10,764 nucleotides of DNA from Flavobacteriaceae bacterium. Its GTDB lineage: Bacteria; Bacteroidota; Bacteroidia; Flavobacteriales; Flavobacteriaceae. The notes under the pieces are model-generated. The model was given only the letters and a program-made list of their open reading frames with translations. It made no database searches and had not been told where the DNA came from. How positions within the stretch are numbered: the first letter of the stretch is position 1; every line of letters starts with the position of its first letter. Positions 1 through 6,557 of this stretch are shown piece by piece. The stretch spans positions 1 to 10,764 of the forward strand of contig CANHNG010000026.1 of the NCBI GenBank assembly GCA_947461915.1, in the 5' to 3' direction. Made by a program: the position numbers and the translations under genes.

Positions 1-762
1 GACAATTCAAAACCTCGTCCAAAAGCAGCCATCATCCGTGAAAAAGGAAGTAATTCCGAACGGGAAATGGCCAATGCAATGTACTTGGCAGGATTTGACG
101 TAAAAGACGTTCACATGACCGATTTGATTTCGGGACGTGAAAATTTAGAAGACATTCAGTTTATTGGAGCGGTGGGAGGATTCTCGAATTCGGATGTTTT
201 GGGTTCAGCCAAAGGTTGGGCCGGAGCCTTTTTATACAATGAAAAAGCAAAAACAAGTTTGGACAATTTCTTCAAAAGAGAAGATACGTTGTCTGTTGGA
301 ATATGTAATGGTTGCCAATTGCTTATGGAATTGGAGAAAATTAATCCAGAACACGAAGTGCACGGAAAAATGCTGCATAATGATAGTCACAAACACGAAA
401 GTATTTTCACCTCAGTGACGATCCAAGAAAACAAATCGGTAATGTTGTCTACTTTGTCCGGAAGTACATTGGGAGTTTGGGTTTCGCATGGTGAAGGAAA
501 ATTCAACTTGCCAATGGGAGAAGAAAACTATAACATCGTTGGAAAATACGGATACGAAAGTTACCCAGCCAATCCTAACGGTTCCGACTATAATACCGCA
601 ATGCTTTGCGATACAACAGGTCGTCATTTGGTAATGATGCCACACATCGAGCGTTCCACTTTTCAATGGAACTGGGCTAATTATCCAAAAGACCGAAACG
701 ACGAAGTTTCCCCTTGGCACGAAGCCTTTGTGAATGCCCGATTGTGGATTGAGAAACTATAA
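1..762 (+). CDS. purL: Phosphoribosylformylglycinamidine synthase PurL, C-terminal glutaminase part (5' end outside window)
   Basis: PurL converts FGAR, ATP and glutamine to FGAM, the fourth step of de novo purine synthesis, in the cytosol. The reading frame is open from base 1, so the ATG at 67 is internal and the gene starts before the window; 253 residues plus a stop are visible. What remains is the class I glutamine amidotransferase domain of the large single-chain PurL. It opens with RPKAAIIREKGSNSERE, then shows the GAVGGFSNSDVLG segment and the nucleophile elbow SVGICNGCQ, with the catalytic Cys at 304-306. The triad is completed by His (643-645) and Glu (649-651) in MPHIERS. The protein ends normally about 30 residues later with a tryptophan-rich tail. 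It is the last gene of its transcript here, because a hairpin terminator follows within 20 bases. The N-terminal ATPase half cannot be judged from this window. Confidence 0.97.
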   Translation, partial: DNSKPRPKAAIIREKGSNSEREMANAMYLAGFDVKDVHMTDLISGRENLEDIQFIGAVGGFSNSDVLGSAKGWAGAFLYNEKAKTSLDNFFKREDTLSVGICNGCQLLMELEKINPEHEVHGKMLHNDSHKHESIFTSVTIQENKSVMLSTLSGSTLGVWVSHGEGKFNLPMGEENYNIVGKYGYESYPANPNGSDYNTAMLCDTTGRHLVMMPHIERSTFQWNWANYPKDRNDEVSPWHEAFVNARLWIEKL

Positions 763-777
763 TTGAAAATACCGCAT

Positions 778-810
778 AAAAAAACTCATTCTTTTCGAAT
801 GAGTTTTTTT
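778..810. terminator. Bidirectional intrinsic terminator between purL and the phosphatase gene
   Basis: CTCATTC (785-791) pairs with GAATGAG (797-803) around the loop TTTTC. An A run (778-784) and a T run (804-810) flank the stem, so the structure ends in a U tract whichever strand is transcribed. It lies 15 bases after the purL stop and 17 bases beyond the stop of the convergent phosphatase gene. It probably ends both transcripts. Confidence 0.88.
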
Positions 811-826
811 ATATTTCGAAGGAAAG

Positions 827-1417
827 TTACTTCTTTTCTGCAGCCAATTCTTTACGGGATTTATAGGTTTTGAGATATTCACCTTTAGGTTTACCATCAT
901 CAAAAGAACTCCATTTAATAAGGGTTCTTACTCCATTTCTGGCTTCTTCATTTGTAAAGTTTTCGTATTCAATTCGATAAATTGCCGAATACAGTTCAGC
1001 ACGACCTACACCATGATAGCAATGAATAAGTACTGGGTAATTGCTTGGATTATCCATGATTTTAAAAAATGTTTTAAGATTTTCTGGCTTTGGCACTTGG
1101 TCTGAACCATTATTAAAATAATTCACCCCTTTAATTTTTTCAATAGCGTTTTTTTCGGCGGTAAGCTCTGCAGGAATTTCAGGGTTGTTCACCAAATCAA
1201 TGGTGCCCGGGAAACGCAAATCAACAATCGATTTAATATGGTATTTATTAATATAATCCTTCAATTGATCGGGTGGAATCACCCCTGATTTATACACTTT
1301 CTCTTCGGTTATCGTTTCGAAATTATGATTGATATTCATGTCATAAACATACTTACCAACAAGAACCAAAACGACGGCTAGTAATGAAAAAACAATTATT
1401 TTTTTATTTTTTTTCAT
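827..1417 (-). CDS. Membrane-anchored CX5R (tyrosine / dual-specificity-like) phosphatase
   Basis: The 196-residue protein has a lysine-rich N-terminus (MKKNKK), then one hydrophobic helix at about residues 7-26. By the positive-inside rule this would anchor it with the rest in the periplasm; that location is inferred. The soluble part has a dual-specificity phosphatase layout: VYKSG (41-45), a KSIVDLR strand (62-68), and the phosphate-binding loop HCYHGVGRA (132-140), giving nucleophile C133 and phosphate-binding R139. Helix AIYRIEYENF follows, as in small bacterial PTP-like enzymes. D106 is a candidate general acid, judged only by spacing. The residue after R139 is Ala, where families of this type usually have Ser or Thr. 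The gene is 21 bases downstream of the LTA-synthase-like gene on the same strand, so the two are probably co-transcribed. The substrate could be a phosphoprotein, a phospholipid such as phosphatidylglycerophosphate, or a sugar phosphate; the sequence does not decide. Confidence 0.82.
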   Translation of the reverse strand: MKKNKKIIVFSLLAVVLVLVGKYVYDMNINHNFETITEEKVYKSGVIPPDQLKDYINKYHIKSIVDLRFPGTIDLVNNPEIPAELTAEKNAIEKIKGVNYFNNGSDQVPKPENLKTFFKIMDNPSNYPVLIHCYHGVGRAELYSAIYRIEYENFTNEEARNGVRTLIKWSSFDDGKPKGEYLKTYKSRKELAAEKK

Positions 1418-1438
1418 ATTGAATTAATCAAATTAATA

Positions 1439-3370
1439 TTATTTGGCATACAGTTTTTTGTCCACCACTCGATCCATATAATCTTGGATAAAAGCTTTGC
1501 AGCACAATTCTAAATCATCCATTTCTGGATTTCTGTTTTTAATTAAATTATACCTCAAAGCTTTGTCGTTTTTATCATAAAAACCAGTTGCATTGGTGCC
1601 ATCGAAGGTGCAAATATAATTCCCTTTCATCAACTGGTGGCTACTTCCCGTAGAATTAATAACAAATGGCGCGCTTGATTTTTTATCAAACAAACTCCTA
1701 CCCCAACTTCGAAATGGTTTTTTGTACCCAATCATGTCTAAAATTGTTGGGTAAATATCTATTTGCTGAGCCAAATCATCATCAACACCTACGTATTTAC
1801 TGTTGGGTTTATAAATAACAATAGGGACTGCGAATCGGTTAATCGGTTTTTGATATTCATCATAAAAAATTTGGTTGCCATGGTCAGCGATCAAAACAAA
1901 AATAGTATTGGAAAACCAAGGCTGTTTTTTGGCTTCCGTAAAAAATCGTTTCAACGCAAAATCGGTATATTCGGCACATTTGTGAATAGGAATTCCGCCT
2001 TCATGAAACCTGTTTTTATATTTTTCGGGAATAATGTAAGGCTCATGGGAGGAAACGGTAAAAACAGAAGCGAAAAATGGTGTTTTCTTTTTATCTAAAG
2101 TATTTTTCATAAATTGAAGAAAGGGTTCATCCCAAATTCCCCAAAAACCATCAAATTGTGAATCATCATTAAATTCGGTTCTTCCATAATAATTTTCGAT
2201 CCCTAAAATATTTCCAAAACCTAAAAACCCCATTGAACCGTTGGCAGCACCATGAAAAAAGGAAGTATTATAACCTTCACTTTTTAGAGTCGAAACTAGT
2301 GATTCAATTTTTTGCTTTGGATAAGGAGATGAAGTAAAAGCATCTTTAAATGCAGGAATTCCAGCGAGAATCGATGACATACCGTGAATGGATTGTCGAC
2401 CATTGGCATAGGCATTGGTAAAAATCATACTGTGCTGCGACAAGGAGTCCAAAAAAGGTGCATGCGATTTATAATTGGGAATATTAGACTTCTTATTAAA
2501 TGCACCAATATATTCCCTACCATAACTTTCCAAAATCATAACCACCACATTAGGTTTGGTTGGAGGGTTATTTTGATATTTTTTTATCGGTTGAATTTTG
2601 TCTAAAATCACTTGCTGAGTGACATCCGGAAAATTAGTTTTCTTAAAACTATTGGCAAACAAGGTTCTTATAATCGCAAATGGGGTATTAAGCACAATAT
2701 CGGAATGAACCATGTTTTTAACGTGTCTACTGGCATCCAAAAGGTTTATTGGTCGAGTGGACTTCTTGAAATCACCACCCCGAATGCCACCAATTGTAAA
2801 TGCAACTATAGCCAAAAATCCAACTGCGGAAAATCCAAAATAATGAAGTTTTTTGGTCGGCAAAGAAAACCGAACTTCAACCATTTTATACAAATAAACC
2901 CAAAGTGTTGAAAATAAAACAAAAAGGAAGAGCACATGCCAGTAATCCACCATAAAACTTAAAAATAAAGTGGATTTATTCGTTTCGTGCTCCACAACAT
3001 CCAATGCTACGATAGTCGTTCGTGCAAACGTGTATTTATAATAAATGAAATCAATGAAATTAGTGGCATAAGCCAATAAGTTTGTGCCAAAATAAAGATA
3101 TAACAGAAACTTTTGATATCCGGCATTCGTATTCTTGTAAAACGGCAAGACTGAAAATACAATAAATAGCAAATTTACATACAAAATTGCTGTTGTATCA
3201 AATGCCAAACCATAATAGCATAGAGAAATCAAATCTGGAATGGAGTCAACCCTTAATAACTGAATATTGTAAAGGTAAAATAGAATTCTGGCAATGAAAT
3301 AAAAAACATACGCTAACAACAACCTATAAAACAATACCTTATATTCATTCAATCGCAAGTGGTGGCGCAT
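1439..3370 (-). CDS. LTA synthase family membrane sulfatase-fold protein (probable phosphoglycerol or phosphoethanolamine transferase)
   Basis: The protein has 643 residues: about five membrane helices at roughly 14-36, 56-76, 86-108, 143-161 and 177-196, then an extracytoplasmic alkaline-phosphatase/sulfatase-fold domain from about 272. Metal and catalytic motifs of the LtaS/OpgB group are visible. E281 lies in VVVMILESYG, S327 in GRQSIHGM takes the place of the LtaS threonine nucleophile, H442 is in VSSHEPY, and D496-H497 are in LIADHG. Family members move phosphoglycerol or phosphoethanolamine from a phospholipid to a glycan or lipid acceptor on the outer face of the inner membrane. Gram-negative Bacteroidota are not known to make lipoteichoic acid, so the acceptor here is probably another envelope glycan or lipid; this is inference. 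The start ATG is preceded by a TACCTTTG -7 element 25 bases upstream. The downstream phosphatase gene follows after 21 bases, so the two form a likely operon. Confidence 0.88.
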   Translation of the reverse strand: MRHHLRLNEYKVLFYRLLLAYVFYFIARILFYLYNIQLLRVDSIPDLISLCYYGLAFDTTAILYVNLLFIVFSVLPFYKNTNAGYQKFLLYLYFGTNLLAYATNFIDFIYYKYTFARTTIVALDVVEHETNKSTLFLSFMVDYWHVLFLFVLFSTLWVYLYKMVEVRFSLPTKKLHYFGFSAVGFLAIVAFTIGGIRGGDFKKSTRPINLLDASRHVKNMVHSDIVLNTPFAIIRTLFANSFKKTNFPDVTQQVILDKIQPIKKYQNNPPTKPNVVVMILESYGREYIGAFNKKSNIPNYKSHAPFLDSLSQHSMIFTNAYANGRQSIHGMSSILAGIPAFKDAFTSSPYPKQKIESLVSTLKSEGYNTSFFHGAANGSMGFLGFGNILGIENYYGRTEFNDDSQFDGFWGIWDEPFLQFMKNTLDKKKTPFFASVFTVSSHEPYIIPEKYKNRFHEGGIPIHKCAEYTDFALKRFFTEAKKQPWFSNTIFVLIADHGNQIFYDEYQKPINRFAVPIVIYKPNSKYVGVDDDLAQQIDIYPTILDMIGYKKPFRSWGRSLFDKKSSAPFVINSTGSSHQLMKGNYICTFDGTNATGFYDKNDKALRYNLIKNRNPEMDDLELCCKAFIQDYMDRVVDKKLYAK

Positions 3371-3395
3371 TTCTATATAAATTAATTAAACTCCG

Positions 3396-3424
3396 CAAAG
3401 GTATTATAATTAATCCATTACGAA
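3396..3424 (-). promoter_or_regulatory. Candidate Bacteroidota promoter for the LTA-synthase-like / phosphatase operon
   Basis: Read on the minus strand, 3403-3396 is TACCTTTG, an exact match to the flavobacterial -7 consensus TAnnTTTG, and lies 25 bases before the start codon. The -33 position (3424-3421), 17 bases further upstream, reads TTCG, only a partial match to TTTG. The -7 element is convincing and the -33 is weak. Confidence 0.55.
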
Positions 3425-3483
3425 TTGTTAAAAAAGAATCAAAAAACACCCAATTCTGGCATAAAACATTAAAAGCCTAAAAA

Positions 3484-3513
3484 TTGGTCAATATTAATAT
3501 ATTACTTAATTTG
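3484..3513 (+). promoter_or_regulatory. Candidate Bacteroidota promoter for the acyl-CoA synthetase gene
   Basis: TTG at 3484-3486 (-33) is followed after 19 bases by TTAATTTG at 3506-3513, one mismatch from the TAnnTTTG -7 consensus. The spacing is within the range known for Flavobacterium promoters. The start codon is 23 bases after the -7 element. The spacer contains the perfect 10-base palindrome ATATTAATAT (3491-3500). An ATTG-GT-CAAT inverted repeat (3483-3492) sits on the -33. Either could be an operator, but such palindromes are common in AT-rich DNA. Confidence 0.5.
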
Positions 3514-3536
3514 CATCCAATTAACACTTTTTCAAA

Positions 3537-5309
3537 ATGACCTCTATCACCCGATTATTTGATTTTCCTTATTTCCAATTAGAACATTACAACATTCAAG
3601 ATGCTTTAGTCACCAAGTACAACGGGGTTTGGGTAAAAACTTCAACCGAAGAATATATTGCCAAAGCCAATGCTGTTTCGAGGGCACTAGTACGAATGGG
3701 CGTTCAAAAAGACGATAAAATTGCCCTGATTTCGACCAATAATAGAACCGAATGGAATATCATGGACATTGGGATTTTACAAACCGGCGCACAAACCGTT
3801 CCCATTTACCCAACTATTTCTGAAGTAGATTATGAATATATATTGAATCACTCGGGAGCTACTTACTGCTTTGTATCTGATGCTGAAGTCTTGCAAAAAG
3901 TGAATTTAATTAAACAAAATGTACCTCATTTTAAAGAAGTGTTTTGTTTTAATGAAATTGAGGGGTGTAAAAACTGGAGAGAACTACTTGTCCTTGGCGA
4001 AGACCAAAGCAATCAAGAAAAAGTAGAAGAGAGAAAAAACAAAGTGAAAACCGATGATTTGGCTACTATTATATATACTTCCGGTACTACTGGAATCCCA
4101 AAGGGAGTGATGTTATCTCATCAAAATATTGTCTCCAATGTCTTTGCCGGTGCATTGCGAATTCCCTTGGAAGCAGGGAATAATAGAACGTTAAGCTACT
4201 TGCCTGTTTGCCATATTCTGGAAAGATTTTATTTGTATTTGTGCCAGTATTATGGAGTTTCCATTTATTTTGGTGAATCTCTAGATAAAATCGGCGAAAA
4301 TCTAAAAGAAGTAAAGCCTAATTTAATTACCGCGGTACCTAGAGTTATAGAGAAAATATTTGACAAAATCTATTCAAAAGGGCTAGAACTAAAAGGACCA
4401 AAAAAGAAACTTTTCTTTTGGGCAGTAGATTTAGGGTTGCGATATAAACCCTATAGTGCAAATGGATGGTGGTATGAGTTTCAATTAAAAATCGCCCGAA
4501 AACTTATTTTTAGTAAATGGAAAGAAGCCGTAGGCAATAATTTGGACCTCATCGCTTGTGGAAGTGCAGCCTTACAGCCGCGATTGGCAAGTATTTTCGG
4601 AGCTGCTGAAATCCCAATTATGGAAGGTTATGGTTTGACAGAAACTTCACCACTGGTAGCGATAAATGATTTAAGGAACAATGGGTACAAAATTGGAACT
4701 GTAGGCAAAGTAATCGACAAGGTAGAGGTAAAAATTGCCGATGATGGAGAAATTTTGTGTAAAGGACCAAACGTAATGATGGGATATTACAAAGAGGAAG
4801 CTTTGACGAAAGAAGCCATTGTGGATGGCTATTTTCATACCGGCGATATTGGTGAAATTGACAACGAAGGCTTTCTAAAAATTACCGACCGAAAAAAGGA
4901 AATATTCAAGACTTCAGGAGGAAAATACATTTCGCCACAATTATTGGAGAATACCATGAAGCAATCTCGTTTCATAGAACAGATAATGGTCATCGGCGAT
5001 GGACAAAAAATGCCGGCAGCCTTCATTCAACCCAACTTTGATTTTATAAAAGAATGGGAAAGGCTTCATGGAATCAATATTGATAAAACCCATGAAGAAA
5101 TCATTTCCAACCCAAAGGTTATTGAACGCATTCAGGAAGAAGTAGACATCTTGAATGAAAAATTTGGGAATTGGGAAAAAATAAAACGCTTTGAATTAAC
5201 TCCTGATATTTGGTCAATTGCAGGTGGCCACCTTACCCCCACAATGAAGTTAAAACGAAAAATAGTAATGGACAAGTATATTGATTTGTTCCATAAAATA
5301 TACGCTTAA
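3537..5309 (+). CDS. Long-chain acyl-CoA synthetase (AMP-forming fatty acid-CoA ligase)
   Basis: This 590-residue ANL-superfamily enzyme activates fatty acids to acyl-AMP and then acyl-CoA, feeding beta-oxidation or lipid synthesis. It shows the family's core motifs in order: the phosphate-binding loop YTSGTTGIPKG (180-190), a CGSAAL segment (341-346), YGLTETSP (365-372), FHTGDIGEID with D437 binding the adenosine ribose (433-442), and the hinge DRKKEIFKTSGGKYISP (451-467). LTPTMKLKRK near the C-terminus carries the likely catalytic lysine K571. Length and the LTPTMKLKR ending fit the 590-600-residue long-chain class rather than acetyl-CoA synthetase. No signal peptide or clear membrane segment is seen, so it is probably cytosolic or peripheral. 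It is a single plus-strand gene, divergent from the LTA-synthase-like gene and convergent with ackA. The exact chain length preferred cannot be read from sequence, and the symbol fadD would be by analogy only. Confidence 0.93.
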   Translation: MTSITRLFDFPYFQLEHYNIQDALVTKYNGVWVKTSTEEYIAKANAVSRALVRMGVQKDDKIALISTNNRTEWNIMDIGILQTGAQTVPIYPTISEVDYEYILNHSGATYCFVSDAEVLQKVNLIKQNVPHFKEVFCFNEIEGCKNWRELLVLGEDQSNQEKVEERKNKVKTDDLATIIYTSGTTGIPKGVMLSHQNIVSNVFAGALRIPLEAGNNRTLSYLPVCHILERFYLYLCQYYGVSIYFGESLDKIGENLKEVKPNLITAVPRVIEKIFDKIYSKGLELKGPKKKLFFWAVDLGLRYKPYSANGWWYEFQLKIARKLIFSKWKEAVGNNLDLIACGSAALQPRLASIFGAAEIPIMEGYGLTETSPLVAINDLRNNGYKIGTVGKVIDKVEVKIADDGEILCKGPNVMMGYYKEEALTKEAIVDGYFHTGDIGEIDNEGFLKITDRKKEIFKTSGGKYISPQLLENTMKQSRFIEQIMVIGDGQKMPAAFIQPNFDFIKEWERLHGINIDKTHEEIISNPKVIERIQEEVDILNEKFGNWEKIKRFELTPDIWSIAGGHLTPTMKLKRKIVMDKYIDLFHKIYA

Positions 5310-5332
5310 GCATTTGTGATTAAATAACTTAA

Positions 5333-5353
5333 AAAATTAGCTCCCCTAATTTT
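5333..5353. terminator. Weak hairpin between convergent acyl-CoA synthetase and ackA genes
   Basis: AAAATTAG (5333-5340) pairs with CTAATTTT (5346-5353) around a CTCCC loop. It is AU-rich and has only two G-C pairs, so it is weaker than the other hairpins in the window. It sits about midway between the two convergent stop codons and could end transcription from either side. Confidence 0.4.
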
Positions 5354-5371
5354 ATCCAAAATTGTATAATT

Positions 5372-6556
5372 TTAATCTAAAAGCAACTCATAAACCTGAT
5401 TGGCTATTTCTATTTCTTCGTTGGTCGGAATAACCATAATTTTTGTTTTGGATTGTGGCGTATTTATTTCACGGATTTCTTTCGAACGGATTTCATTTTT
5501 GGCATGATCTAATTCAATTCCAAAATACTCCATATCGGTACAAACCAATTGTCGTATTAATGACGAGTTTTCCCCAATTCCTGCCGTAAAAATAATCGCG
5601 TCCAAGCCGTTTAAAGCCGCAGAGTAGGATCCAATATATTTCTTTATTCGGTACGCATTCATTTCCAAAGCCAATTGACAAGCTGCATTTCCTTGTACTG
5701 CATTAGACTGAATATCTCTCAAATCGCTAAAACCGGTAAGGCCGAGCATTCCGCTTTGTTTTTGCAACATCGTGTTCACCTCTTCTAAGGAATACCCTAA
5801 TGAATTGACCATATAAAATATAACCGATTGGTCAATATCACCACTTCGAGTCCCCATAATCAAGCCATTCATTGGTCCGAAACCAAGGGTGTGATCGATG
5901 CTTTTCCCGTCTTTTATCGCGGTCATACTACAGCCATTCCCTAAATGTATGGTGATAATTTTGGAACTATTTTCTAAATAATCAATCGCCTTCTCTGAAA
6001 CATACTTATGACTCGTACCGTGAAAACCATACACTCGTATTTTATTTTCGGTTAAAAGATAATTGGGCAATGCATATTTGTGTGCCACAACAGGAATTGT
6101 TTGGTGAAAAGCGGTATCAAAAACTGCCACTTGTTTAGCACTATCAAAAATTTCCCCGGCCACATTTATTCCTTCCAAGTTAGCAGGGTTGTGCAAAGGT
6201 GCTAATTCAAAAAGTTGTTTTATCTTTTCTTTTACTTCCTCATTGATGACAACCGTATTAGTAAAACTGCTGCCTCCATGTACCACTCGATGACCCACAG
6301 CTTCAATTTCATGCGTACTTTTTATTACCCCCACTTTTTCATCCATTAATAAATGGGATATTTTCTCCAATCCTGTTTTATGATTGGGAATGGGTAATGT
6401 TTCCTCAATTTTATTGTTATTCGTTGAATAGCTTAGGTTGGAAGTCTCTAACCCTATTCTGTCAATCATCCCGCAACAAATCACTTCGTTGGCAGGCATT
6501 TCGATTAACTGATATTTTATGGAAGAACTTCCCGAATTTATGATTACTATTTTCAT
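5372..6556 (-). CDS. ackA: Acetate kinase AckA
   Basis: AckA converts acetyl phosphate and ADP to acetate and ATP in the cytosol, completing the Pta-AckA route from acetyl-CoA. The 394-residue length is normal for the family. Seen in order: IINSGSSSIKYQL (5-17, N7), GHRVVHGG (88-95, R90), H122 in PLHNPANL, VFDTAFHQTIP (145-155, D147), YGFHGTSH (176-183, H179), HLGNGCS (204-210), MGTRSGDID (234-242, R237), and GIGENS followed by a C-terminal PTNEE that supplies the metal-binding glutamate. These match the known active-site residues of the Methanosarcina enzyme. The segment GFGPMNGLIMGTRSGDIDQ differs slightly from the usual PLEGL...DIDP. The start is fixed by the canonical MKIVIINSGSSS N-terminus. 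It follows the pta stop codon by one base, so translation is probably coupled. Confidence 0.97.
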   Translation of the reverse strand: MKIVIINSGSSSIKYQLIEMPANEVICCGMIDRIGLETSNLSYSTNNNKIEETLPIPNHKTGLEKISHLLMDEKVGVIKSTHEIEAVGHRVVHGGSSFTNTVVINEEVKEKIKQLFELAPLHNPANLEGINVAGEIFDSAKQVAVFDTAFHQTIPVVAHKYALPNYLLTENKIRVYGFHGTSHKYVSEKAIDYLENSSKIITIHLGNGCSMTAIKDGKSIDHTLGFGPMNGLIMGTRSGDIDQSVIFYMVNSLGYSLEEVNTMLQKQSGMLGLTGFSDLRDIQSNAVQGNAACQLALEMNAYRIKKYIGSYSAALNGLDAIIFTAGIGENSSLIRQLVCTDMEYFGIELDHAKNEIRSKEIREINTPQSKTKIMVIPTNEEIEIANQVYELLLD

Positions 6557-6557
6557 T

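Noticed and set aside
412..720. Open frame on the minus strand inside purL
   Set aside because: It lies wholly antisense to the well-conserved PurL glutaminase domain, and its translation has no recognisable motif.
1763..2911. Several plus-strand open frames inside the LTA-synthase-like gene
   Set aside because: All are antisense to a gene with clear catalytic motifs, and their translations are low-complexity with no family signature.
3422..3456. GAATTG / CAATTC inverted repeat in the divergent promoter region
   Set aside because: It is only six base pairs with a 23-base spacer in AT-rich DNA; no support beyond chance.
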